From: Sodiomyces alkalinus F11
Lineage: Eukaryota; Ascomycota; Sordariomycetes; Glomerellales; Plectosphaerellaceae
Reading direction: 5' to 3'
Length of the DNA stretch: 64,000 nucleotides
Assembly: GCF_003711515.1 (NCBI RefSeq)
Contig: NW_021167079.1
Span: forward strand, 2,706,946 to 2,770,945
The notes beneath the pieces were generated by a model, which saw nothing but the letters and a program-made list of their open reading frames with translations, ran no database searches and was not told where the DNA came from. The translations under genes and the position numbers were made by a program. This document shows positions 25,105 through 35,838 of this stretch, piece by piece (position 1 is the first letter of the stretch; every line of letters begins with the position of its first letter).

Positions 25105-26325
25105 ATGTCAGCCGAAGCATCCGTTCTGATCATCGGAGCCGGCATCGTCGGCTCCGCCTTAGCACACTTCCTGTCGTCGTCCAGCAAGAAGCGATCCATC
25201 ACCGTAGTGGACCGCTCCATCGACACGCTTGTCGGATCAACCGGCCATGCCCCGGGCTTCATCGGCCAGTACATCGACTCCGAAGTCCTCACACACTTGG
25301 CCAGGGACTCTGTTGCCGAGTATCTCAAGGTCCCCGGTTGTTTCAGCACCGTCGGTGGGCTCGAAGTCGCGTTCGGCAGTGAAGGGATACGCCGGCTCGA
25401 ACCACGATGCGAGCTTGCTAGGAAGCGTGGCCTCTCTGCGGAGATTATTACCGTCAATGACGCGGCCGAGCTGGCACCGCAGCTTGTCAAACCCTCGGAC
25501 TCGGACGCCGCCTTGCATTTCCCCGCGGACGGGACGGCGGATGCTCCTGCCATTACCAACTATTACCGAGACGAGGCGAGGAAGGCGGGCGTACGCTTTC
25601 TCCAGGCAGAGGCCAAGAGGCTCTGTATCGACGAAGGAAAAGTGACCGGTGTCGAGGTCGAGGTCGGGGACGACTCCCGCCTCCAACATCTTGTCGCGGA
25701 TCGCGTCAGCTTGGCGACGGGCATATGGGCGCAGGAACTTGGGGCGGCTTTGGGATTCCCCCTACCCGTAGTGCCCGTTGGCCATCCGTACATGTACGGT
25801 CGAGTCCGGGGTCCGCTCCTCCGTCGGCTGCCGTTTGTTCGGTGGCCCGAGCACCATGCCTACGTTCGGGACCACGGGACATTCTACGGAATCGGAACGT
25901 ACGACCACCGGCCGCTGCATTACAAGCCCATCGACGGCAGTGCGATTGGGAATTGGGTGGGGGATTTCCAGCCGGCTCTGGACGCCGCGACGACGTTGTT
26001 TCCAGATCCGACCCGGGAGGAATTCCCAGGCGCGGTTCGCGCGGACAAGATCAACGGCATCTTCTCCATGACGCCTGACAATGTGCCGCTGGCTGGAGAG
26101 GTCTCATCGGTGAAGGGACTGTATGTAGCTGTGGCCGTCTGGGTTACTCATGCCTCCGGCACGGCGAAGTTTATTTCCAAGTTGATCGAGGGAGAAGAGA
26201 TTGATACGCGACTGCGCGAGGCGTTAGATCCTGAACGTTTCAAGGGGAACTCCCTCCCGGATCTGGAGCGGCAGAGCTTGAGAGGGTACAATGATATTTA
26301 CAAGACAGAGGAGAACGGGCCTTGA
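25105..26325 (+). CDS. FAD-dependent oxidoreductase (dimethylglycine/sarcosine dehydrogenase-like)
   Basis: A single 406-codon exon. VLIIGAGIVGSALAHFL at residues 7-23 is the FAD-binding Rossmann motif, with the conserved acidic residue at the end of strand 2 (VVDRS). Next comes STGHAPGF, matching the covalent-flavin region of dimethylglycine dehydrogenase-like proteins. In the C-terminal half, TPDNVPLAGE followed by LYVAVAVWVTHASG is the conserved FAD-closing segment of that group. The enzyme carries only the DAO half and lacks the C-terminal folate-binding GCV_T domains of full-length dimethylglycine dehydrogenase. The likely reaction is oxidation of an N-methylated or secondary amine. No targeting peptide is evident. 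The start lies in CACCATGTC, a good fungal context. Confidence 0.93.
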   Translation: MSAEASVLIIGAGIVGSALAHFLSSSSKKRSITVVDRSIDTLVGSTGHAPGFIGQYIDSEVLTHLARDSVAEYLKVPGCFSTVGGLEVAFGSEGIRRLEPRCELARKRGLSAEIITVNDAAELAPQLVKPSDSDAALHFPADGTADAPAITNYYRDEARKAGVRFLQAEAKRLCIDEGKVTGVEVEVGDDSRLQHLVADRVSLATGIWAQELGAALGFPLPVVPVGHPYMYGRVRGPLLRRLPFVRWPEHHAYVRDHGTFYGIGTYDHRPLHYKPIDGSAIGNWVGDFQPALDAATTLFPDPTREEFPGAVRADKINGIFSMTPDNVPLAGEVSSVKGLYVAVAVWVTHASGTAKFISKLIEGEEIDTRLREALDPERFKGNSLPDLERQSLRGYNDIYKTEENGP

Positions 26326-26607
26326 TCTGGTTTTATAAAACCGACGCTCTTGAGCCTTGCCTGCCGTCCATCCACGTTTTCTTATCTCGTCCTCGGTCCC
26401 TTACACTGCAAACTGGAGCCAATTTCTTGTGTCAAATGAGTTTGTTGCTGTCCTTCATGGGTCCTTATATTATTCTGCCCTTCTTTGCCATTGGCCCATC
26501 GACTACCAACTTATAAGCCCTATGTCCAAACCCAGCCGGCCCAGCTATCGCTTTCCAGTATTATAAACCACGCATATCAAAACACCTTGCTCCTCCCTGG
26601 TGCAGAC

Positions 26608-27488
26608 TCACTGTTTTTCGTTCTGCGCGTAGATGAAGTTCGCCGCTGTAATCAGAGCATCAGTCTCACCTTTGATCGTTAGAGGACCTTGCAGAATTGG
26701 ACCTACCGATCGGAAGAAGTCCATTGGTGTCGGCCCAGTCTTTGACCCCATGCCCTGCCTTATCACCGCCCCAGTGCTTCCGGGCGCCGGGTTTCGACAA
26801 GTCAAGGGGCTCACTGGTCCCGTTCGCCGGAACAAAGACGAGGAAAACATAGCGATGCTTGCCTGTTTCAGGAGGCGGGGATGGCGGCTTGTACGACATC
26901 ACGTCCTTCAGGTCGGCGAGGGGGAGGGACGAGGAACTGGCAGACGAGGGAGGCACAAGGCCAGACGCGATCCAGTGGCAGAACTCGGACCATTTCGGAT
27001 CATCTCGCGAGGGAGCATCGGGGTCGGTCAGGGTTAGAACGTAGGTCATGCCTGGGCGTAGGATGCTCGCAGTTCTGGAGTCCCCTTCTGGATCGGCCCT
27101 TTCGAGGCGAGCTGTCGGGGAGGACTGGAGATGCGAGGGATCCAGGGTATTTCCTAGGGACGCCGCATCTTTCGAACCTCCCCATTCGACTGATAAGCCC
27201 ATAATGGGCTTGAATACGTCGATGACCGTGGGAATGATTTCGGCGTCGAAGAGGCTGTAAGGGTGTAACCATGTAAGTCAGGTGTAGGGTCACGGGGGAA
27301 GTGCACTTGCTAATCTTGACTCTTCAGTTCGTAAAAAAGAGCGGGACTTACCGCTTCTGGACCTCGACCATGTCGTTGTTCTTAGAGGACATGATGTGCT
27401 GATCTGAGGGAAAGAGTGAAGCAACAATAATGGGCGCGAGGGTTAGTAGGGCAAGGAGGACCAGGAGCCTCTGAACAGTGCCCTTCAT
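26608..27488 (-). CDS. Secreted PEBP-family protein
   Basis: Three exons (27,488-27,352; 27,254-26,707; 26,645-26,608) give 240 residues in frame. The N-terminus is hydrophobic (LLVLLALLTLAPIIVASL, about 8-25) and reads as a signal peptide. The phosphatidylethanolamine-binding protein signature LTDPDAPSRDDPKW is at 121-134, followed by FCHW. The C-terminus ends with a typical PEBP helix (GHGVKDWAD...FIYAQNEKQ). Yeast relatives such as Tfs1 inhibit carboxypeptidase Y; a secreted form points to a vacuolar or extracellular role, which is inference. The last intron is 61 nt and the last exon only 38 nt, so an unspliced reading would wrongly replace the C-terminus. The gene converges on the upstream FAD oxidoreductase with a 282-bp gap. 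Confidence 0.9.
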
Positions 27489-29891
27489 GGTGTAATTATA
27501 TCCAAAGAATCTGGTCTCGGAAAGCAGTTAATATGAACAGACCTCTTTTCTCAAATGGATCTTGGATGAGGGAAGTCATGAGCCGGGAAATGAGTGAAGA
27601 GTTCAATGGTGGAAAGCCTCGTGCCTACTCGCAGGGTCCATGATGTCACGACTTGCGGGTTGCATGGAGCCATGGACCTTGAGGGACTCCAGCACCATCT
27701 CCAACAAGCTTACATCACCAATTCACACCGAACACAAAATATTTCATGCCAAGCTAGCAGTGGCCTTCGGGGAAAGAACTTTAAAGTTCGATTCTGATTC
27801 CCAGTCTTACAGGTAAGGTAAGGTAGGTAAGGTAGTTCCATCTGTCTTCCTTTGCGTGTGTACGATAAAGTACATTTACTCAAGGATGCATTCGTACTTA
27901 AGGCAATGTAAAGTATGGGTACTACCTAGGTACTTACTTGCAGGATAAAAGAGACTTTGTTCTTGGACTACGTGCCTCCTCATACACTTCCTAGGAGAAA
28001 GCTTTATAAGTTTGAAAGTCATCTTATTCACATTCCAACAACTCTCTGAAACTTGAAAGCGTATGAACCCAGACAGACCTCTGCGGGTTTGCCTTGCCTT
28101 TGACCCTCTATTTGCAACACAACGCTGCCTGTACCGCCACTTCAGACTCACCATCACCAAGCTCTCTCAAGTTTCAACGCTACTCTCATGTTGAAACAGT
28201 CCAGCTTAACATTACTATAAACCTTTTGGATGACCTGTAAGTGTTTGCCTACCAATAAGGCTAAGGTTCTTCAGACACTGCATTCTTTCACTTGTCCATC
28301 CTCAAACCCCTTTTCAAACTTAATCTCCCACTCGATACATTTAGGTTATTGTTTTCGGTCTTTCTGGCGAACGACATTTCCAGGGGTTGAGCGTTGAAGA
28401 CCAAGCTGAGACTACATCATATTACGCTGCCTGGTGGTCAGAGCCCGGTATAGGTCTCGGATCAGCACATCAGGCGACACAGATCCAGTTAATAAACGGC
28501 GCTGCGTGTATGATAGCATATGTTTGCGTTCTAATGCCAGCCTTCCGTGATGAGCCAAAGTCATTTTCTCCCAATCCATGGTCGAAGGGGAGATCACTGG
28601 TCTCTGAGATTTCCAGGCATCTTCGGTCTTCTAATTCAAACCATGAAACCCCAGTGCCCAGAAGAGATGACTGTTGATTTGCCGCCACGGGCTGTGACTA
28701 GCTGATACAGACAGATACAAGCCTACCCAAGAGCACTACCTCGGAGCAGACAACCATGTTCCCTGGTTTGGGGGGAGACTATAGTTAGCTGTACCGCAGT
28801 CGTGCTGCATTTCTACTTCTCAAGCCGTAACCCTGGGCTTATAAGCTACGGGGCACCAGGCTTCCGAATCGACACCGAGTCGGATTCTATCAGTTCTTTC
28901 TATGAGCTCCACCGAACGAATAGAAGTCAGTCCAGTCGTACTAGACTACAGTCTACGGGCCGGTAATCAACACTGACCCATTTGTGACTTCATTGAGTAT
29001 TGGTTCCAGTCTATGATTAGAAGCAGTCTAACTTGACAGTTTGAATAGTGGTTCCGGAAGCAGAACCCTCGCAGTTCTGTCGCGATCAACGTTGTAATTT
29101 GAAGTTGTTTTATCCATGTTACAGTATGGTTGTCTCCGGCGGACTCCAGAAGCACTCAACTGCTGAGAGGTCAGTTGACGGAGCAATATCAAGTGCCCCA
29201 TGTCAGCCAGATTATCGATATCTCTAGATAGGATGAAGCACGCTCCCATTCACTGCCATCAATAATAACCTAGCGCTGTTGTCACTGATGAGTACACAAG
29301 ACCAAAGAACCAAGCGACCCCCCCGGGGGGAGGGGTGGAAATGTCACGCCGTCTGAACCTTTCACTTACCAAGTTCGCCGAAGTCGGCAACCTTGCCGGC
29401 TTCTCTGGGATCCAGAGTCATATTGATGGTCTCCTCCTCTTTGCCCAAAATCGAATGGAGCTATGTGGTTACTTCACACAAACAAACCCTGTGTATTGGA
29501 GGGACAAACATGTGTCAATATTCCAAGTTCCACCGAAAAAGTCACTGGTGTCATCCATGCCCGCGGATCGAAGTCGTGCAGACAAGACAATAGCGAGGCC
29601 TCCATAACCCAACTGGAAGCTCAGGGTGAGATGACTTCAGTGGCAAATGAATCAAGCGCCAGTGCATGGACAGACGGGAATGCCCTCCAAAGAAGCAGCC
29701 CGGGACAGGCAGAGGACCGCTTGTAGGCGGAGCGGCACCGCTTTGACACAGCCCCCGATCCCAGCCGATCCCAGCCCGCTCGCCGTTGACTGGGCTTCTA
29801 TGTCTACGTGGGCTTGAGTCACTTGGCTACCTGATGCCAGACAAGTCGCGGCCGCCCAGTCAGGAGACGAGCAATACGAAGCTGCAGAGTA
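27489..29891. other. Intergenic region
   Basis: About 2.4 kb with no supportable gene. A run of overlapping GGTAAGGTA motifs lies at 27,811-27,835. Other short open frames have no recognisable features. Confidence 0.45.
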
Positions 29892-30239
29892 CTAAGTAGG
29901 CCAAGTCAGGATTTCCCAAGCGACCAACGTCTCGTAAATAGGTGCCTTGGTTATCTTCCCGTCTTTATCACGGCCCAAGACAACGCCATGGAAAGTCATC
30001 AGGCTTCCTTTATGCCCACTACCCCCCTTGGCCCCCGGGTGAAGGATAGGAACATCAGTCATACAAATCAGATGCTCGATTTCGTTATCCATGAGCGGAG
30101 GAGGGTGAGTCACCACACCCTCGTGTACCGTCGAGTGTACAGACGAGGTAATAATCTGTCCAGCCTTTCCAAAGGCAGTCCCAGTCGCTTTGTCCGTAGC
30201 TCTCTTCAACCGACATGAATAGTACCCCGAGTTCATTCT
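29892..30239 (-). CDS. Hypothetical small protein (possible exon)
   Basis: The minus strand is open from about 30,272 to a stop at 29,892. The stretch from the Met at about 30,236 has balanced composition, with YYSCRLKRATDK at the start, two cysteines, and a regular end (APIYETLVAWEILTWPT). It reads more like a real domain than its neighbours do. No upstream exon with a signal peptide could be joined cleanly. I do not recognise a family. It could be the last exon of a small secreted protein, or chance. Confidence 0.3.
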   Translation of the reverse strand, partial: RMNSGYYSCRLKRATDKATGTAFGKAGQIITSSVHSTVHEGVVTHPPPLMDNEIEHLICMTDVPILHPGAKGGSGHKGSLMTFHGVVLGRDKDGKITKAPIYETLVAWEILTWPT

Positions 30240-31985
30240 GTCAAATCCGTGCAATAAAAGTCGTGCCACCAAGGAGGGAGGGGTAGAGGTGCGAAAAAGA
30301 GAAACAGGAACTGGAGGGGTAGGGCCAATTCGCGATTATTCGTTCCCCTTGATGCCCGACGACCGTAGCCACATCGACCACATCGACCACCTCGCCAAAC
30401 CAGCTGCAAGCTGCATGTTTAATGAGAAAGTCATGCAAGCTGCTGCACTCATGCGTCACTCGTTGAGATAATGATTTTGAGTAAAATGGCAAGGAGGAGG
30501 GTGTAGATGTAGATATGCAGAGTTGTTGAGAACCGTTCTTTGAAGGTCGTTCGAGAAGACACAGCCGGAGATAAGGTCGAGAGGTCCATGGGTCGAGTCA
30601 CATGATGGGGCGACATGTTCGGTTTTGGACTCGTGAAACGATGATGGAAGCATCACGTGCTTACACAGCCACGATCATCACCCCGGTACGTGGCTTTAGG
30701 TGGCTTGCTCTCACCTTCGTTGGGGTTACCTTTTGTGTTACGGTTGGTGATAGGTAGGGCTATTTTTCTCGAGGACAAGCGCTTCCGAGCCTTGCAAGAC
30801 CCGCACCGACAGCGGATCAACAAGATGCGCAATCGGAACAAGCCCTTACCTCGAGACTCTGGTCTTTTCCAAGGCGGTGATAGCTTCTTCGTCCTGGAGA
30901 CGCCCTGTTGTGTGTTTAGTTTCAGCATATAGCTCAGCTACCAGGGTATTTCGTGACTACCATTTGCTGGAATAGCGCGCCGGATGCCTGGAGAGACTCA
31001 ACAGCCCCATCAGGGCACGGCGCTCGTCCAGCCCTATCCTGCGAGCTGCCTGTTTTGCAGTCTACGGAACCCACGGAGACCAACCCAATAGGCTGGGCTC
31101 ATATGCATCGCTCCTCGCAAAAGAGAAGAGAGAGGCGTGTGCGTGAAGGTGAAGCGGTGACGGGAGTTTATCGGTCAGTAGGCGTGTGTCCAACGCGACC
31201 CAGAGGCGTGTAACTGAGAAATGCGAAAGGGTGGACGGGAGGGCAGAGGAAGAGGAGGCCCGCATTGTCGGCCGCCGGGTCCTCCGCTGTGACCTTTTCC
31301 ATTATCAATCGCTTGCGCCCGCTCGTCGGTGAAAGTGTCTGCGGTGTCAACTCTGCTTGATGTGTTGGCGATGATGCTCTCCCACCAACTCCTCGACCTC
31401 GTTGGTAGGACTCGAGCTTTTGCGATAAGACGGTCCCAGCCGGCCGATCAGCAAACAAGTCAAGAGCCTGTGAGGCCGGACCATGATGATAACCAGAAAA
31501 AAAAAATCGAACTTGAGCTTTGAAGATATTGTGTGGTTTGTCTGGCAGGGTTTGGTCCCTCGTCCCGAATGGGGCGAGCGGGTTAGAGCCAATAGCTGTG
31601 TGCTCTTTAAGTGTCCGAAGATGCCATATGTGCGCCATGCCTGCCGCCATTGTACTCCGTAGCACGCAGGCTGCAGGCTTGGACGATGTGCGTTGCAGGT
31701 TTCCCTGTCGACGCCTCTGCTGCCCAGAAACCGGGCCGAAGCCGGCCCTGACAAGAAGGATTTGGTGTCCGGGGTTTGTCATCGTAGTGGTCTTTTCTGC
31801 CCGTGAATATACTGCTCGGGCCGCCTCTCCTGCTCCCTATTCCCGTACCCTTAGTCTGGATACTTATTTGAGGGCTCAACTACGCTGCATTTTGAAGGAC
31901 ACATCCGTTTCGGTTCCCATTGCAGAGAGAAATTCGATGTCAAGTCTCCCCTTTTGTCCCGTTATGCTCTGTTTTGAGGTATGTA

Positions 31986-32009
31986 TGTGTGTGTGTGTGT
32001 GTGTGTGTG
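31986..32009. repeat. (GT)12 microsatellite
   Basis: A perfect GT dinucleotide run of about 24 bp in intergenic DNA. Confidence 0.95.
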
Positions 32010-34711
32010 CCCATGGGCGCATGCAAAGCTTTACTTCACTGAGCCCTAGCGTCCTGGTGTCATCTAATCCCTGCGATAAATTTGGACGAGGGTGTGCCTC
32101 GTCTCAAGTTGCAACTCACACACGCCCACCCGTACATGGCAGCATGCACGCTGCAGACCGCAGGATAAGCCGGGCGGACATTTTGATAGTGTAAAGAAAG
32201 AAGCAGGACCCCTCCTCCGGCTGCAGGTGCATTCTCGCCCAGGAAGACCGGCTATGCGACTGGATAGCTTTGGGTTAAAAAAAGGATCGTGGTGGTAGGA
32301 GTGAGTCGATGAATTTAAAACAAAAAATCAAAATCGAGTCGGTGAGACGATGGAACCGGCCCTAAAGAAAAGAAACAAAGGTGATCTTCGTGACAAAACA
32401 GCGAAAGATGGACCACAGAATGTCATATTTGTCTTGGCTGAAAATCCTCTTCCAGTAGTTAATGCCGTGATAGGCACATTTATAACAATCAAGACCCAAC
32501 GAGAAGGTGCCAACGCAGTTGTAAACGCCAAAGCGTATCGTCGTCCGAGTTGAAGGAACCATGGGGATGGATCATCAGGAAAGAGATTACTCTGTGCTAT
32601 CACCACCATCACCATTACGACCACTATCGGTAGGCATCAGCCATCTCCCGTTCCTTTCTTCCTCTCATCTGCAACGACATCACTGCGCAGGACCATAAGC
32701 CAAACCGCGTTGCGCTTGTGCGTTACACGTGGATCCCATTACCAATGATACAACAGCTTCCCCTCCTATTTTGGTGAAATCCACGAAATATAGCAACAAC
32801 CACGACGAATAGTGATCTGGTCGCTAAATGCTGAATAGTCTCAAACCTGCCGTGCGACGTGTTCAAGATTCTACCACAGGGACCAATAGGCGTCGACAGA
32901 GAGTCGCTGAGGTCGTCCGATTCGCCCGCAACTCCCCTAGGGTGTGTCGACCAAAGATTGGCGTTGGACAGCGATGCAGCATGGCATTGGGACGAAATGT
33001 CGTCCCCCTGGAAATTACTCGCCATTAATTATCATTTCCCTTCTCTGGCAAACTCCCGCCAAATCCATGTGATGTGAGTCATAATAGCGATAACGCCTTC
33101 TCCTCGGGTTTCGGTGCGAGGACAGAAAGTGGTCGGGGCACTGAGATAGAGCGAGGCTGGAGACCTTGAGTGAGAGGTAATTTCGGCGAAGATTTTTTTT
33201 CCCTCGTTTGCCATCCAGAAGGAGAAACAGAAACACAAAAAAAAGAAAAAGAGGGAAGGAAAGACAAAGGGAGCAATATGGCCGACGGAAAAGAAAAGCG
33301 CTGGCGATATTCCGTACCGTGCGTGTGTGGACAGGGGATAGGAAACAAGCCACTCCTGGCCTTCCGTCCTGAGGGATTCTGGAAAAGACTTGGAGCGTTC
33401 CGTCTGGGATCCACTTAAAAGGTCGGAAGGCTGGAGCAGGGTGACGCCATCATTCCAGAGTCTACAGGGATAAGGGGGTGAAAGTACGAAGGCCTCGAAA
33501 TTATTTTGGCCGTCCAATTTCTTTTCTGAAGGAGGGCTCCCGGTCTGGTCCACAAGGGGGTGGTGTATCGCTATCGAATATCAGACACGGTAGCAGGAAC
33601 AGGAGTCGTGCCAGCAGTGGATTCAGGGACCCGAAAACAGTCTGACTACCTCTCACCCGTACTGTACGGCTGGTAAAGACCTGGTGGGCAATGGAGAGAA
33701 AGAAGGCCTGGAGAAACACTCCGGTCCGCCCGCTGAAGGGCTGTGTCTTCAAAACTTATGTACCGACAGCGTCCCTCGGTGTACCATAATCTCTTTCCAC
33801 CGATGCTGACCGAGGCGTGTGCCAATAATGACGAAGTATTCTGTAGAAACATAATAGGCAAGACCGCGGATGCAGATGCATGACAGGGTGCCGGGCAAAG
33901 ACCACATCTGTCCGACCTGTTCCAGCAATGTTCTGTACGAAACGCGCGCAGTGCCGGTAGGTGCAGAGTTGCCTAGGGCTGGTGAAGGTTAGCGGCGCTC
34001 TCGAGCTTGTTAGTGCATGCATTAGGTAGCTTCCTCTATACTTTATACTCCTGTGGCTGGTTGTCATTTCAACTCTTGGGAAACTATAATTCCGTGGCTG
34101 GGAAATGAAATACAGACACAGTATTGGGGGGTTTTTTTTTTTTTTTTTTAAGAACACCAGACGGAAATGAGGAAAAGGTATAGATCTCTCGCATTTCCGC
34201 TTCCTCAAATTCAATACTCGCCTCGTCTACTCCATAGAGCTACTATACCAACCATACAAGTTCTTCACAAAGCAATGTCTTATAAAGCAGAGGGTTCGGT
34301 CGTTGCACAAGGGCAGAAAGTAGCAGGGCAGAGAGTGACGGCCGGTGTGCAAGACTGTATTCGCGACTATCTCATTCGTACAGGATGTAGGGCCTCTACT
34401 AATCTCAAAGACACCCCGCTCTTCGGGCCTCGCAGAACAGTGTATGCTGGGAGAAGCCTGAAAACGTCGTCGAGGGACTGGGGCGAGGCTTCTTAGACGG
34501 GTCGATAATGCTACTAACGACAAGGGTGTACCGGTGACCAAGTTAAAGGTCGCCAACTTCGTTGGTACGATCAATAAGAGGTCCACGGGGCCACACACAA
34601 GCAATGTATCGCAGAATCTTCGTTACAACGCCGTTATGGCTTTGATGCTGTTAACGTCAACCCCATTCGACACCACAAAATAAGAGGTGTTAAGCTCTGG
34701 TGGTCGATTGA

Positions 34712-34732
34712 CCCGCCCCCGCCCCCGCCCCC
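34712..34732. repeat. (CCCGCC)n-type hexanucleotide repeat
   Basis: Three tandem CCGCCC units form a cytosine-rich tract whose complement is G-rich and could form a G-quadruplex. Confidence 0.8.
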
Positions 34733-35802
34733 ACGACGATGGACCGTTGGCGTCTGCGAAGTACAGGTATACGACGCTCCACAAATCCTAGTTGGTACAG
34801 CAGCATGGCATGTGGCCGACCATCACAAACCCCAGCTGATTTAAACCAAGTATGGTAAAGCTACCCGGCGAGATGGGACGAAGGCAAACACAGCTAAGGG
34901 CTCTAATTATCAGGAGCAAAGGTATCGTGGCATGAGGTGTACCGAGTCAACAACAGTAACCTCCTGAAATCCCCCTGGCGCCTGCTTCTGTTGCCAAAAG
35001 CAAAGAGTACTAAGTGATAAAACTTGTGTCAACGATAGACAAACAGAACTAGAAACATCAATTTGGGACAGGACGGAAAGCCTACTATCTTCTTTCTACT
35101 GCGGTTCTCGTACGTTTCGTGAGGAGAAGATTGGATTGCTGGTGCTCAGGTACGTATCTGGGGCCCATGTGACTACTTTTGAAAGGGTCCTTAGCGGTTA
35201 GCGTGCGTAAGGTAGCCGCTGCAAGTACCCCAGGTTATTCCGTCACCATGCACAAGCGTCCTTGTGATTGACGAACTCCTCCAATCAGTCTGTGAAAGAG
35301 ACAGACCTGGCCTTAGGGATATTGAGATGTGTGCTCTTCCACGAAATGGGATGTAAGCATGCAATATCACCTAGGGACGTATGATTCGACTTTCATGAAG
35401 TCCTCCTGTCACGCTCTTTGACAAGCCTTCAGAGCTTTGGTTGCATGATAACAGGCAGAGCCCGGTGCCTGGTCCACGATGCAGGCTCTAGAAGGCGCAA
35501 CTACGGTATAGGAACCGTATCAAAGTTTGTACGATCGCATGTCACAATATCGTAGTCGTTCATGCAACTCTGGGCACAGTAGCGGCGCTGAGTGACAGGA
35601 ATCAGTGCCGCAGCAACTCACGTGGCAGAGACGAAGTGGCAAAGTGTAGTACGTACCTATGTACCTGATCTATCGAAGGGGGGCGGGAAGCGGCTAGTCG
35701 TCCATGACCCCCCCTCAGATTCGGACCGTGCCTCTGCCGCCGTAAAGAATACAAACGTACGTTGTATGTACGATGTCGCCGAATCATGCTGGAAGAACAA
35801 GG

Positions 35803-35838
35803 TATGTACGTACGTAGGTACGTACGTACGCATGTACG
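35803..35838. repeat. Palindromic (TACG)n tetranucleotide repeat
   Basis: Repeats of GTAC/TACG with small interruptions form a self-complementary tract of about 36 bp. Related GTACGT pieces occur within 200 bp on either side. Confidence 0.8.

Noticed and set aside
31168..32194. Two overlapping frames of about 200 codons on opposite strands
   Set aside because: They cover the same DNA, show no family motifs and include the GT microsatellite; random open frames are more likely.
33032..33553. 173-codon minus-strand frame
   Set aside because: It is low complexity with Phe/Leu runs from a purine tract on the other strand; no homology signal is visible.
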